Assembly: GCF_040358255.1 (NCBI RefSeq)
Contig: NZ_CP132938.1
Span: forward strand, 5,208,001-5,272,000
Length of the DNA stretch: 64,000 nt
Source: Tunturibacter gelidoferens
GTDB taxonomy: Bacteria; Acidobacteriota; Terriglobia; Terriglobales; Acidobacteriaceae
Direction: 5' to 3'
The position numbers were made by a program, and so were the translations under genes. Of this stretch, positions 1 through 9,483 are shown in pieces (the stretch's first letter is position 1; each line of letters begins with the position of its first letter). The notes beneath the pieces are model-generated. The model was given only the letters and a program-made list of their open reading frames with translations. It was not told the origin of the DNA and did no database searches.

Positions 1-236
1 TTCGGCCCGAAGACTTCACCCGGTTTCAAGGTAGTCTGGTCAAGCTCCAGACCTTCACGCCGGTGAACAAGAACAGGCAGTGGCAAGGCCGTCTCACTAA
101 ATTTGCAGACGGTGTACTGACGATCGACCTCTCTGCCGTCAAACAGAAGGGCAAGGCAAAGAAGGCTGTGACAGAATCCACCGTCGACATCGCCTTGGCG
201 AACGTCGAAAAGGCCAATTTAGTCGCAGAGATTTAG
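1..236 (+). CDS. rimP: Ribosome maturation factor RimP, C-terminal part
   Basis: The window opens inside this gene: the frame starting at base 3 reads RPEDFTRFQGSLVKLQTF and runs to a TAG at 234-236. The visible 77 residues look like the C-terminal SH3-like domain of RimP (a G-x-x-V strand, then a WQGRLTKF strand and a hydrophobic DGVLTIDL strand). RimP binds the 30S subunit and helps its maturation. The position directly upstream of nusA and infB is the classic rimP-nusA-infB order and supports the call more than the short sequence does. The gap to nusA is 89 bp. Confidence 0.8.
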   Translation, partial: RPEDFTRFQGSLVKLQTFTPVNKNRQWQGRLTKFADGVLTIDLSAVKQKGKAKKAVTESTVDIALANVEKANLVAEI

Positions 237-325
237 AAACTGTTCGCACAAAGGACAGATTCAAATCAGCACAACAAGCACGAAACAAACCCGAGAGATC
301 GGGCAAGAGCAAGGAAGAGTGACCA

Positions 326-1921
326 ATGGTAAGTGTTCTGTATCAATCGATTGAGACGTTGAGCCGCGACAAGGGAATCGAGCCGGCAGTTGTCGTAGGT
401 GCCGTGGAAGACGCGATTGCGCTGGCCACGCGCAAGTATTACAAGACCCAGGAGAACATGCGCGCCGAGATGGACCGCGAAACCGGCGAGATTCGCGCCT
501 ATGTCTTCAAGACCGTCGTCGAGACCCCCGAACAGGTCGAGGATGACATCAACCAGATGACACTCGAGCAGGCCCGCGAACTGGCCCCAGAGGTCGAGGT
601 CGGCGGCGAACTGCGCTTCTACAAGGACACCACTCCACTCGGCCGCATCGCTGCCCAGATGGCCAAGCAGGTCATCTTCCAGAAGGTTCGCGAAGCCGAG
701 CGCGACACCGTCTTCAACGAGTACAACCACCGCGCCGGCGAGGTCCTCAATGCCACCGTCAAGCGCCTCGAGCCGATGGACGTCATCTTCGACCTCGGCA
801 AAGCCGAAGCCCGCATGCCCAAGCGCGAGCAATCACGTCTCGAGCAGTTCGCCGTCGGAGAACGCGTCCGCGTCGTCCTCCTTCGCGTCGACCGCGCCGC
901 CAAGGGTCCCCAGGTCATCGTCTCTCGCGCCGCTCCAGCTCTCGTCCAAAACCTCTTCCAGTCCGAGGTTCCCGAGATCTACGACGGCACCGTCACCATC
1001 CGCGCCATCGCACGCGAAGCCGGCGAGCGTACCAAGATTGCCGTCATGAGCCGCGACAAAGACGTCGACCCCGTCGGCGCCTGCGTCGGCATGAAGGGCA
1101 TGCGCGTCCAGTCCATCATCCGCGAGCTGCGCGGCGAAAAGATCGACATCATCGAGTTCTCCGAAGAGATCACCACCTTCGCCGAGAAGGCCCTGCAGCC
1201 CGCCAAGGTCAGCCGGGTCTCCATCACCGACCTCGCCGACAAGCAGATCGAAGTCATCGTCGACGACACCCAGCTCTCGCTCGCCATCGGCAAGAAGGGC
1301 CAGAACGTCCGCCTCGCCGCCAAGCTCCTCCAATGGAAGATCGACATCAAGAGCGAAGAGGAGAAGCGTCAGGAGGTCGAGAGCCAGATGCAGGCCATGA
1401 GCGGCGGTCCGACCACGCCGATCGAGCAGGTCTCCGAGCTCGGCGAAGCCATCTTGGAGAAGCTCATCGCCGCCGGCATCACCACCGTCGAAGCCCTCGC
1501 CGACATGACCCCCGAACAGCTTGAAGAGGTTCCCGGCATCGGCGAAAAGACCGTCGAAAAGATCTCCGTCGCCGTTCGTCACTACTTCGGCCAGTACGAA
1601 GAAGGCGAAGATCGTCCCGCCCCGGCCCTCTCCGCTGCATCTGAAACGGAAGCAACAGAATCAGAGGAGGGCTCTATGGAAAAGACACCCGAGGCAATTC
1701 TCGCCGAAGAAGCGGGCGTCGGCACCGCACAAGAGGTCAACAACCTCTCGTCCGAAGACATCGCTAACGCAGAAGAGGCGGAATCCGCCACCGATGCCTT
1801 CTCGGACAACGATGCACGCGAAGAACAGATTGAGTTGGATAACGACACCGTAGACACCTTGGTTGACGAAGCCCAGGAGAACTCGGATGAAGGTATCGAC
1901 GATGGAAACGATCGTGGTTAG
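326..1921 (+). CDS. nusA: Transcription termination/antitermination factor NusA
   Basis: NusA binds RNA polymerase and nascent RNA and modulates pausing, termination and antitermination. The 531-residue product shows the RNAP-binding N-terminal domain (about 1-130), an S1 domain (about 138-205), two KH domains with the glycine loops GMKG near 255 and GKKG near 325, and a helix-hairpin-helix segment (TTVEALADMTPEQLEEVPGI region, about 385-420). A strongly acidic, low-complexity tail of about 100 residues follows. The ATG at 326 is preceded by an AAGGAAGAG ribosome site. It lies between rimP and infB as in most bacteria. The long acidic tail is the only unusual part; such tails vary between lineages. 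Confidence 0.97.
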   Translation: MVSVLYQSIETLSRDKGIEPAVVVGAVEDAIALATRKYYKTQENMRAEMDRETGEIRAYVFKTVVETPEQVEDDINQMTLEQARELAPEVEVGGELRFYKDTTPLGRIAAQMAKQVIFQKVREAERDTVFNEYNHRAGEVLNATVKRLEPMDVIFDLGKAEARMPKREQSRLEQFAVGERVRVVLLRVDRAAKGPQVIVSRAAPALVQNLFQSEVPEIYDGTVTIRAIAREAGERTKIAVMSRDKDVDPVGACVGMKGMRVQSIIRELRGEKIDIIEFSEEITTFAEKALQPAKVSRVSITDLADKQIEVIVDDTQLSLAIGKKGQNVRLAAKLLQWKIDIKSEEEKRQEVESQMQAMSGGPTTPIEQVSELGEAILEKLIAAGITTVEALADMTPEQLEEVPGIGEKTVEKISVAVRHYFGQYEEGEDRPAPALSAASETEATESEEGSMEKTPEAILAEEAGVGTAQEVNNLSSEDIANAEEAESATDAFSDNDAREEQIELDNDTVDTLVDEAQENSDEGIDDGNDRG

Positions 1922-2057
1922 CCATTTCAACCACGCGCCACAGCATTCCCTGGATCAAGAACTCTCGAAATCCAGTGAGAGCACTTACAATAGAGATTCC
2001 TGCAACGATGAGGCTGCTATGAACAGCTAACCGCGCAGGGCAAGCGAAAAGGGACGG

Positions 2058-5000
2058 ATGAGCAAAGTTCGAATTAACGATCTGGCACGAGAACTGGAAG
2101 TAAAGAGCAGGCCCATTCTGGACGCGCTCGAAGCCATTGGCGTGTCTGGAAAGACCCACTCCAGCTCGATTGAAGCCGATCAGGCCGAAAGAGTTCGGGA
2201 TTACTTCAAAAACGGCGGAAGAAGCAGCGCGAGCCGCCAGCAACAGGCCGAGAACAAGCCGAAGTTTGACCTCTCAAAGGTCTCCAAACCAGGCGACGCC
2301 CTAAAGGCAATCCTCGAGCGCAAACAGGCCGAAGCGACCGCCAAAGCCGCGCCACCACCGCGCCCAACCGCCGTCGTCGCGCCGCCGCCTCCGGCATCTG
2401 CCACCGTCGCAGCTGCACCGCCGCGCGTCATCGCAGCGCCTCCCACCCCGGCCCCGGCCTCCTCAGCAGCGCCAGCCCAGGCTGCACCGGTAGTGCCTCG
2501 CCGAATCGTGCCTCTGCCGCGGCAGGGCGCGAATATCGTCGCGCCTGCGCCTGGCCCCGCCATCGCGAGCAAGCCGCCGGTCGGTCCCGTCATCGCACGT
2601 CCTCCAGCAGTCCCCCCACCGGCCACTGACCGCCCGGTCGTTGCGACCACTACCGTCGTTGCTCCTCCGCCGGTCGCAAAGCCGGTACCACCAACCCCGG
2701 CCGAAGAAGTGACCCCGGCACCAAAGGCCGCGGTCCTGCCGTCTCCGGCAGTTGAAACGCCATCAGCTGTTCCGGTCGTAGAAGCGTCAGCTGGCACCGC
2801 AGAGGCAGAGTCAGAAGCAGCACCCGCAGCGCCGGCCACGCCCCCCGGACCGCCGGCTCGTCGCGTCATCATGCCGCAGACCGGCCCGCGCCCCATCTAT
2901 ACCGCACCTCCAGTGGCTCCCGGCACACCTCAGCGCGGCCGCCCCATATTCGAGCGCCCCCGTCCGCAGTCGCCCGGTACACCCGGCTCCCGGCCGATGT
3001 CCTCGTCAGCCCCAGGCGCACGCCGTCCGATGCACCCCACACGCACCTTCCCCGGAGGCCCATCCGGCCCCGGTGGTGCACCCGGCCGTCCCGGTTTCAC
3101 TCCCGGCGCTCGTCCCGGCTTCCCTGCCCGCCCTGGCTTCGGTGCCCGCCCAGGCGGCGCTCCAGGCGGAGCACCCGGTGTAATGCCCGGCCCTGGCGAA
3201 AAGCCAGGGATGCGCCCCGCAGCACGCCCAGCCTCACGCCGTGGCGGACAGCGTTACGAGAAGACCAAGGAAGGCCCGATGAAGGGCTTCCAGCCGCCAC
3301 CACGCTTCGGCGGCGCCCAAATCTCCCGTGAGCCGGTGCCGATCACCCGCACCATCACCGTCACTGAAGGCATCAGCGTCAAGGACCTCGCCGAGAAGCT
3401 CGACGTCCGCGGCAAGGATCTCATCGCGACCCTCCTCATGAAGGGCGTCTTCGTCACCGTCAACCAGTCCCTCGAAGGCGAGCTGGTCAAGGACGTTGCC
3501 CGCCAGTTCGGCGCCGACGCCACCATCATCTCGGTCGAAGAGCAGCTCGAAAACGAGGCCATCGAAGGCTTCCTCGAAGACACCACCGGCATGGTCGAAG
3601 TCGTTCGCTCGCCCGTGGTCACTGTCATGGGCCACGTCGATCACGGTAAAACCTCGCTCCTCGACGCGATCCGCTCCACCGACGTCGCAGGCGGCGAAGC
3701 CGGAGGCATCACCCAGCACATCGGCGCCTACAAGGTCAAAATCACCAAACCCGACTCCCCCGCCTTCGGTCGCGAGATCGTATTCCTCGACACCCCCGGC
3801 CACGAGGCCTTCACCCGCATGCGTGCCCGCGGAGCCAAGGTCACCGACATCGTCGTTATCGTCGTTGCAGCCGACGACGGTGTCATGCCCCAGACCCTCG
3901 AAGCCATCGACCACGCCCGCGCAGCCAATGTGCCGATCATCGTCGCGGTCAACAAGATCGACAAGCCCGAGGCCAACCCCTCGAAGGTCATCCAGCAGCT
4001 CACCGCGCGCGGCCTTCAACCCTCCAACATGGGTGGCGACACCGAGTTCGTCGAAGTCTCCGCGAAGAAGCATCTCAACCTCGACAAGCTCGAGGAGATG
4101 ATCTGCCTCGTCGCCGACGTCAACGAACAGAAGGCCCAACCCGACCGACCCGCCGTCGGAACCGTCATCGAAGCCAAGCTCGACCGTGGCCGCGGCGCCG
4201 TTGCCAGCATCCTCGTGCAGAACGGAACCCTCCGTACCGGAGACAGCTACATCGTCGGCAACACCTTCGGCAAGATCCGCGCCATGTTCGACGACCGCGG
4301 CCGTCCCATCACCGAAGCCGGCCCCTCCACCCCGGTCGAGATCCTCGGCCTCGAAGGCATGCCCGACGCAGGCGACACCTTCCTCGTCATGGCAGACCGC
4401 GACAAGGCCAAGGGCATCGCTCAGTACCGCAAGATGAAGGAGCGCGAGGCTCAACTCGCCAAGAGCTCCCGCGTCTCGCTCGAAGGCCTCGCCGAGCAGA
4501 TCAAGCAGGCTGGCATGAAGGATCTCAACCTGATCCTCAAGGGCGACGTACAAGGCTCCGTCGAGGTCCTCGCCGACTCGCTCCAGCGCATGTCCACCGA
4601 GAAGGTTCGCGTTCGCGTCCTCCACTCCGGCGTCGGCGCCATCACCGAGTCCGACGTCCTCCTCGCCTCCGCCTCCAACGCCGTCGTCATCGGCTTCAAC
4701 GTCCGTCCCGACCGCAAGGCCGCCGAAGTTGCCGAGCGCGAAAACGTCGAGATTCGTCTGCACTCCATCATCTACGAGCTGCAGGACGAGATCACCAAAG
4801 CGATGTACGGCCTCCTCGAACCAGTCTTCAAGGAGAACTACGCCGGCCGCGCCGAGGTCCTCAACGTCTTCAAGATCACCAAGGTCGGCCAGATCGCCGG
4901 CTGCCGCGTCACCGATGGCCTCATCAAACGCGACCAGCAGGTACGTCTGCTCCGCGAAGGCGCCGAGGTATGGAAGGGCAAGATCGCCTCGCTCAAGCGC

Positions 5001-5231
5001 TTCAAGGACGACGTCTCCGAGGTTCGTCAGGGCGTCGAGTGCGGTATCGATCTCGCAGGACACAAGGACATCCGTGTCGGCGACGTCATCGAGTCCTTCA
5101 CCACCGAAACCCTCGCCGCCGAACTTGGCCAGAACTCTGCCGCAGCCAGAAAAGCAGAGAAAGCCGAAAAAGAACGCGAGGCCGCCGCAGCCGCTGCTGC
5201 AGCCAACGCCGAGAACCCCGTCAACGCATAA
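2058..5231 (+). CDS. infB: Translation initiation factor IF-2
   Basis: IF-2 is the GTPase that brings fMet-tRNA to the 30S initiation complex and promotes subunit joining. The 1057-residue protein has an IF2-N helical module at the extreme N-terminus (about 1-55), a Pro/Ala/Gly-rich disordered linker of about 370 residues, and a second IF2-N module (about 435-490). The G domain follows with G1 GHVDHGKT near 525, G3 DTPGHEAF and G4 NKID. The remaining domains II-IV end in an alanine/glutamate-rich tail. The ATG at 2058 has an AAGGGA ribosome site. It is longer than the E. coli form because of the linker. It is probably cotranscribed with nusA (136-bp gap). Confidence 0.97.
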   Translation: MSKVRINDLARELEVKSRPILDALEAIGVSGKTHSSSIEADQAERVRDYFKNGGRSSASRQQQAENKPKFDLSKVSKPGDALKAILERKQAEATAKAAPPPRPTAVVAPPPPASATVAAAPPRVIAAPPTPAPASSAAPAQAAPVVPRRIVPLPRQGANIVAPAPGPAIASKPPVGPVIARPPAVPPPATDRPVVATTTVVAPPPVAKPVPPTPAEEVTPAPKAAVLPSPAVETPSAVPVVEASAGTAEAESEAAPAAPATPPGPPARRVIMPQTGPRPIYTAPPVAPGTPQRGRPIFERPRPQSPGTPGSRPMSSSAPGARRPMHPTRTFPGGPSGPGGAPGRPGFTPGARPGFPARPGFGARPGGAPGGAPGVMPGPGEKPGMRPAARPASRRGGQRYEKTKEGPMKGFQPPPRFGGAQISREPVPITRTITVTEGISVKDLAEKLDVRGKDLIATLLMKGVFVTVNQSLEGELVKDVARQFGADATIISVEEQLENEAIEGFLEDTTGMVEVVRSPVVTVMGHVDHGKTSLLDAIRSTDVAGGEAGGITQHIGAYKVKITKPDSPAFGREIVFLDTPGHEAFTRMRARGAKVTDIVVIVVAADDGVMPQTLEAIDHARAANVPIIVAVNKIDKPEANPSKVIQQLTARGLQPSNMGGDTEFVEVSAKKHLNLDKLEEMICLVADVNEQKAQPDRPAVGTVIEAKLDRGRGAVASILVQNGTLRTGDSYIVGNTFGKIRAMFDDRGRPITEAGPSTPVEILGLEGMPDAGDTFLVMADRDKAKGIAQYRKMKEREAQLAKSSRVSLEGLAEQIKQAGMKDLNLILKGDVQGSVEVLADSLQRMSTEKVRVRVLHSGVGAITESDVLLASASNAVVIGFNVRPDRKAAEVAERENVEIRLHSIIYELQDEITKAMYGLLEPVFKENYAGRAEVLNVFKITKVGQIAGCRVTDGLIKRDQQVRLLREGAEVWKGKIASLKRFKDDVSEVRQGVECGIDLAGHKDIRVGDVIESFTTETLAAELGQNSAAARKAEKAEKEREAAAAAAAANAENPVNA

Positions 5232-5251
5232 ATCGATCACTTCACAACACA

Positions 5252-5282
5252 AAGGGCCGGGAGAAATCCCGGCTCTTTGCTG
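5252..5282 (+). terminator. Intrinsic terminator after infB
   Basis: A 12-bp stem (AAAGGGCCGGGA at 5252-5263 with TCCCGGCTCTTT at 5268-5279, one G-T pair) with a GAAA tetraloop sits 20 bases after the infB stop. The run of T is short because the stem itself ends in TTT. It probably closes the rimP-nusA-infB operon. Confidence 0.75.
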
Positions 5283-5582
5283 TTTGCGCGATGGGAAAAA
5301 CGGGCTGGGTTCGGATATTTTTTTCTGCGGTGGTGAATTGGCGTTTTATAAGGGGTTTTTGCGGAATTCGTGGTGCAGAACGTGGTGTTTTGCTGGTGTA
5401 GATGTGGTGGATTGCGTGGTAAAGGTGGTGTTCTGACACCGTCTTTTTGCGAGACAAAAAATACGCCACGGATTCCAACTTTATTTTTTGCGCCTCTGAT
5501 CTTTGCGTGGACTCCCATCTTTACGCGATTGTCCGGGGATCCCCCTCCCCTGCTGAGGGCTCGACGGATTAGGATTGACCAC
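5283..5582. other. Intergenic region, no gene seen
   Basis: These 300 bases between the infB terminator and the M24 peptidase hold no convincing reading frame. A frame in phase with the peptidase is open back to 5370, but its translation (VVFCWCRCGG...) has no family-like composition and lacks an ATG near a ribosome site. The region must hold the promoter of the peptidase gene, but no clear one was recognised. Confidence 0.5.
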
Positions 5583-6761
5583 ATGAACCTTGACGCAATT
5601 CAGTCGGCTCTGCGCGACGCCAACCTTGACGGATGGCTCTTCTACGATCATCATCACCGCGACCCCCTCGCCTACAGCATCCTCGGCCTCGATCCGAACG
5701 CCCACGTCACCCGCCGCTGGTACTACTACATTCCCTCGCGCGGGGGCGTACCGCAGAAACTGGTGCATCGAATCGAGTCCGGCAGGCTCGACTCACTGCC
5801 CGGTGAGAAGACCGAATACTCCTCGTGGCAGGAGCTTGAGCAAAGGTTGGAAGGAATACTGATTGGTTCGGAGAAGATCGCCATGCAGTATTCGCCGCGT
5901 AACACCATCATGTATGTCTCGATGGTCGATGCGGGAACCGTAGAGTTTCTGCGTGACGAAGTAGGAATGGAGATCGTCAGCTCTGCCGATCTCGTCAGCC
6001 ACTTCGAGGCCGTCCTAACCGACGATCAGCTCGCCACTCACTACGTTGCACAGAAGCACATCGACGAGATTCTCGCAGCAGCATGGAATGAGATCGGTAC
6101 ACGCTCACGCTTCGGCGGCACGGACGAACACGCGATGGTTCAGTATCTGCAAGAGTCTATGGAGCGAGCGGGCCTCGACTGGGAGCATGGTCCCAACGTC
6201 AGCGCTGGTCCTAACTCTGCGGATTCGCACTACGAACCTACCGCCGCCAGCTCACGCCCCATTCGCAAGGGCGACTTCGTGCTCATCGACATCTGGGCCA
6301 AGCTCAAAGACAACCCAAGTGCTGTCTGGTACGACATCACCTGGACCGGTGTCGTCGGCCGCGAACCCACCGAGCGCGAACACCTCATCTTTAACACGGT
6401 CCGCGACGCGCGCGACGCCTCCGTTAAAGTCGTTCAAGAGGCCTTCGCCGCCAACCAACCTATCGCGGGCTGGCAGGCCGATGATGCTTCGCGCAACGTC
6501 ATCCGGGCCGCTGGCTTCGCCGAGTGGTTCACGCACCGCACCGGCCACAACATCGGCACCGTCCTGCATGGCAACGGCGCACACCTCGACAATCTGGAGA
6601 CCCACGACGAGCGCCTCATCCTGCCCAACACCTGCTTCTCGGTCGAACCTGGCCTCTACTTTACCGGCGAGTTCGGCATCCGCAGCGAGGTCGACATGAT
6701 CGCCCGCAAAGGCAAAGCCGAGGTCACCGGCCGCATCCAGACCGAGTTGGTTCGCGCCTGA
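5583..6761 (+). CDS. M24 family metallopeptidase (Xaa-Pro aminopeptidase-like)
   Basis: This is a 392-residue cytoplasmic peptidase of the creatinase/prolidase-like group, expected to cleave N-terminal Xaa-Pro bonds or dipeptides with two metal ions. The five usual ligands can be placed: Asp in VLIDIW (about 235), Asp in YDITWTG (about 251), His in HRTGHNIG (about 320), Glu in SVEPGLYF (about 353) and Glu in IRSEVDM (about 368). The N-terminal 170 residues form the creatinase-type domain. I chose the ATG at 5583 because it starts the MNLDAIQSALRDANLDGWLF segment typical of the family; the frame is open further upstream but looks non-coding. It stands alone after the infB terminator. Confidence 0.88.
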   Translation: MNLDAIQSALRDANLDGWLFYDHHHRDPLAYSILGLDPNAHVTRRWYYYIPSRGGVPQKLVHRIESGRLDSLPGEKTEYSSWQELEQRLEGILIGSEKIAMQYSPRNTIMYVSMVDAGTVEFLRDEVGMEIVSSADLVSHFEAVLTDDQLATHYVAQKHIDEILAAAWNEIGTRSRFGGTDEHAMVQYLQESMERAGLDWEHGPNVSAGPNSADSHYEPTAASSRPIRKGDFVLIDIWAKLKDNPSAVWYDITWTGVVGREPTEREHLIFNTVRDARDASVKVVQEAFAANQPIAGWQADDASRNVIRAAGFAEWFTHRTGHNIGTVLHGNGAHLDNLETHDERLILPNTCFSVEPGLYFTGEFGIRSEVDMIARKGKAEVTGRIQTELVRA

Positions 6762-6985
6762 TCTCGGCCTCACCTGGATAGTTTCCGATGACCCGTTTTT
6801 AGGGAACAAGGTTGAAGAGGCTAAAGATCACTTCCGAGAAGCTGACTTATCAGGACTGATTCTGTAGCTGGCCCCTCTGTCTTTTCTTCGTCACTGTCCG
6901 AGGTGCCGACTTAGCGAACAAAGCAGAGCCAGATCCCTTTTCGGACGTGGGCACGGCACGAAACCGAGAGGGTGTATAAATCGGC

Positions 6986-8050
6986 ATGGTGACCGTTTGG
7001 AATGGATGGAAATTGTGCAAGTGGGGGCTGACGAGCCTGCTGGTTATATACCTCGTCCTGCTTGCGGCTGTACAGATAAGCCAGCGGATTACGCGGAGAC
7101 GGGCTGAGCATTTGCTCTCAGACCTCCGAGAGCTGCAGTTGGAAAGGAGTTCCTGGAGCGATGCACAAGCATTGATACAGCGTTGGGGTAGGTGGGGTCA
7201 CTACGAAGGTACCTGCGACGCGGATCATTGTGATTATGAGATTCAATTCGACTCAGTAGGAATGGTGACCGGGCCAACCGTAACTTCGGAGCGGTTTTTT
7301 AACCTCTTCAGTCGATCTGTAGAAATGGCAACCACGATGCTAAGGGCTCACCTGCCCTATGTCGAAGGAGGGTTCCGCCTTCAGAATAATTTGGTTAGCG
7401 GGACTTGGTTTTCGCTCGGAACAAATGTACCCGGCGGAGGTCAGCTCTTTAGCCGTGTGATAGGTACACGCAACCTTGAGAGATACGATCTCTGGCCAGA
7501 GAAAGATCCGCATCCTGAATACCGCACAATCTTACGGACGGGAACGATTGGCTACTTCTTCACGGAATTTACCGCGGCAACGAAGCAGGAAGATGTCGAA
7601 TGGCTTACTGCGGTCAACTTTTCGTGCATAACACGTTGGGTTCCATGTAGAGAGATGGGTGATTTGCTGCCATCCGCCTGGGCAAAACACACAACAGAGA
7701 ATAGGCATGTTTCTGCAATCAGGGAGCGAATCGCTTATTGCGCATACCCGCTTGAAGACCTGGTAGAAGCTTCGGAGCGTGTCGCCCATGTGCAGGTTGA
7801 GAAACCCAACTCCCAAAAGCGTCAGTGGTCCCCGTACCATGCGCGGTTAGTTGAAAGCCTGAAGGGATCGGGTTCGTGGCACTCCGGCGACGTCCGTAAA
7901 ATATGGTCGGGATTGGATCCAGTCGCACCAACGGAGATATTGCTTTTCACAGAGGATTCAGACCCGGTTTACCCGCATAATTGCGGCGTTATTCCTGCGA
8001 CCCCTGAAAATCTGCGGACCGTCAGAGCAGCTGTCGAGGGCGATCATTAA
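6986..8050 (+). CDS. Membrane-anchored hypothetical protein
   Basis: The 354-residue protein starts with a short cytoplasmic stretch and one hydrophobic segment (about residues 14-31, LTSLLVIYLVLLAAV), then a soluble domain probably outside the membrane. I do not recognise a catalytic motif. The region HLLSDLRELQLERSSWSDAQALIQRWG resembles N-termini I associate with lineage-specific acidobacterial hypotheticals, but this is memory, not a search. Several Cys (CDADHCDY, FSCITRWVPC) could form disulfides. Its base composition is lower in GC than the flanking M24 and DUF6677-type genes. It is monocistronic, with 224 bp upstream and 254 bp downstream. Confidence 0.7.
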   Translation: MVTVWNGWKLCKWGLTSLLVIYLVLLAAVQISQRITRRRAEHLLSDLRELQLERSSWSDAQALIQRWGRWGHYEGTCDADHCDYEIQFDSVGMVTGPTVTSERFFNLFSRSVEMATTMLRAHLPYVEGGFRLQNNLVSGTWFSLGTNVPGGGQLFSRVIGTRNLERYDLWPEKDPHPEYRTILRTGTIGYFFTEFTAATKQEDVEWLTAVNFSCITRWVPCREMGDLLPSAWAKHTTENRHVSAIRERIAYCAYPLEDLVEASERVAHVQVEKPNSQKRQWSPYHARLVESLKGSGSWHSGDVRKIWSGLDPVAPTEILLFTEDSDPVYPHNCGVIPATPENLRTVRAAVEGDH

Positions 8051-8304
8051 GTTTCCCGCTCTGTGCCTTCGTCTCTCAATGCATCGAGAGACCGACAAAG
8101 ATCACATGCCCATCGTGAGCAGCCTATCTCTAACCGAGAATTCATAAACTAACGATAAACGCCCTTGTATCTATCAAGCAGACTGGAGTTCCGGCAAAGT
8201 CGTTTTTCGGCAGTTCGCGTCCACGGTAGCCAAAACCGATCTTCTCGGTGTTGGCTGCAGCTTTCATCCAGCGTTGCAAGCATCCTGTTATCATCGAAAC
8301 AGCA

Positions 8305-8712
8305 ATGGCTACTAACGTTTCGGCACAAGCGCGCGCGCAATCAACTTCATTTCCGACGATGGTCCTGATCGTGGGCTGGCTTATTCCCGGCGCAGGTCAT
8401 CTTCTGCAGCGCAAATGGATTCGCGGCGGCCTGCTCATGGTCTCTATCGTCGCGATGTTCACCATCGGTCTCGCGCTCAAAGGGAAGATCTACTCGCCCA
8501 ACACCGGCGATCTGCTGGACATTCTCAACTTCGCCGGCGACCTTGGCAACGGCCTGCTCTACGTTCTCGCGCGCCTCTTCGATCTCGGCCAGGTGACGGT
8601 GCAGGTAGCTACCGCAGACTACGGCACCAAGTTCATGGTCGTGGCCGGGCTGCTCAACATCATCTCCGCCGTCGACGCGCACTCGCTGGCTACCGGGAGG
8701 AAGCGCTCGTGA
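8305..8712 (+). CDS. DUF6677-type small integral membrane protein
   Basis: A 135-residue protein with hydrophobic segments near residues 18-33 (MVLIVGWLIPGAGHLL), 40-57, 75-90 and 107-122. The G-x-x-x-PGAGH motif followed by basic LQRKW is typical of a small membrane family seen in Acidobacteria and labelled DUF6677; the function is unknown. The ATG at 8305 was chosen because it starts the coherent protein; upstream in-frame codons look random. A TATCAT hexamer ends 10 bases before this ATG, so the leader may be only a few bases. It overlaps the next gene by four bases (GTGA), which implies translational coupling. Confidence 0.75.
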   Translation: MATNVSAQARAQSTSFPTMVLIVGWLIPGAGHLLQRKWIRGGLLMVSIVAMFTIGLALKGKIYSPNTGDLLDILNFAGDLGNGLLYVLARLFDLGQVTVQVATADYGTKFMVVAGLLNIISAVDAHSLATGRKRS

Positions 8713-8885
8713 CCATCTCGCACTTCGGAGCAGTCCTACTCTTCTCCCTCTTCACTTCGATCGTCTTTGGTATTACGCAGCGCTCCGAACCCCGCACGAT
8801 GATCCGCTTCGGCGCCTTCTGCTTCGTTCTCTTCGTGGGCGGCACGATCGCAGCCAGCTGGATCATGTGGCTCATCAAGCACTGA
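8709..8885 (+). CDS. Small two-helix membrane protein
   Basis: A 58-residue protein starting at GTG 8709, which overlaps the stop of the preceding gene (GTGA). Two hydrophobic segments (FGAVLLFSLFTSIVFGI, about 6-22, and FGAFCFVLFVGGTIAASWIMWLI, about 33-56) are separated by a short charged loop (TQRSEPRTMIR). The four-base overlap and the similar membrane character suggest that it works with its upstream partner. I do not recognise the family. Confidence 0.65.
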   Translation: MTISHFGAVLLFSLFTSIVFGITQRSEPRTMIRFGAFCFVLFVGGTIAASWIMWLIKH

Positions 8886-8959
8886 GCGGAGACTGATCAA
8901 GCACTGGCCTGCGGGCACTGACCTCCGGGGACTGATCGCATCTCTTCCTGCGCTGAACG

Positions 8960-8988
8960 TTGCATTCAACACCCCTTTGCCATAGGCT
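8960..8988 (+). promoter_or_regulatory. Candidate sigma-70-type promoter for tRNA-Leu
   Basis: TTGCAT at 8960-8965 and TAGGCT at 8983-8988 are separated by 17 bases. The start would fall near 8995, about 48 bases before the mature tRNA 5' end. Matched by eye only. Confidence 0.4.
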
Positions 8989-9042
8989 GGATGTGGCACT
9001 CAAGTTCTTCGCGCACCATCACGGTGTCGCCCAATGAAGAAT

Positions 9043-9126
9043 GCGGGAGTGGCGAAATGGCAGACGCACTTGGTTTAGGTCCAAGCGGAGAAATCCGTGG
9101 GGGTTCGAGTCCCTTCTCCCGCACCA
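9043..9126 (+). tRNA. tRNA-Leu (anticodon UAG)
   Basis: The acceptor stem GCGGGAG pairs with CTCCCGC, followed by discriminator A and an encoded CCA. The anticodon arm is CTTGG-TTTAGGT-CCAAG, giving anticodon TAG. A long variable arm (CGGA...TCCG) fits the class II tRNA-Leu, and the T arm shows GGTTCGAGTCC. The length with CCA is 84 bases. No integrase or phage gene adjoins it. Confidence 0.95.
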
Positions 9127-9162
9127 ATATCTGAAAGCAACCCAACCCCCGAAAGAGATTCG

Positions 9163-9480
9163 ATGAGCCAGCAGAACCCCAATCAGCCCCAGGACAAGCA
9201 GCCCCAGCTCAAGCTCACCAGCACCGCGGACTATCGTGACGGCTACGCCAACAGCGTTCAGGTCCGCATGAGCGTCTGGGACTTCTTCCTCGTCTTCGGC
9301 ACCATGAGCCAGGACAACCCGGAGGAGTTGAACGTGAAGAACTTTCAGGGCATCTATCTCAGCCCGCAGCAGGCAAAGGCTCTCTGGAACGTGCTCGGCC
9401 ACAATCTGGCACAGTACGAGCAGACCTTCGGCTCCATCACACTCGAGCAACTCCCCCAAACCGAAGGCCCCATCAACTAA
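9163..9480 (+). CDS. DUF3467 domain protein
   Basis: A 105-residue soluble protein with a Gln/Pro-rich start and the conserved core YANSVQVRMSVWDFFLVFGTM...VKNFQGIYLSPQQAKALWNVLGHNLAQYEQTFG, which I recognise as the DUF3467 family of small bacterial proteins of unknown function. The ATG at 9163 sits 9 bases after an AAAGAGA-like ribosome site. It begins 36 bases after tRNA-Leu and ends 3 bases before the start of the glycosyltransferase gene, so those two are probably cotranscribed. Confidence 0.82.
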   Translation: MSQQNPNQPQDKQPQLKLTSTADYRDGYANSVQVRMSVWDFFLVFGTMSQDNPEELNVKNFQGIYLSPQQAKALWNVLGHNLAQYEQTFGSITLEQLPQTEGPIN

Positions 9481-9483
9481 AGC

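Noticed and set aside
833..1582. Long minus-strand frames opposite nusA and infB
   Set aside because: Their Asp/Leu/Gly-rich translations are antisense artefacts of high-GC coding sequence.
5370..5582. Upstream extension of the M24 peptidase
   Set aside because: Composition is unlike the protein, and the family begins at ATG 5583.
9043..9126. tRNA-Leu as integration site of an island
   Set aside because: No integrase and no duplicated tRNA 3' end were seen downstream to the limit of the accessory stretch.
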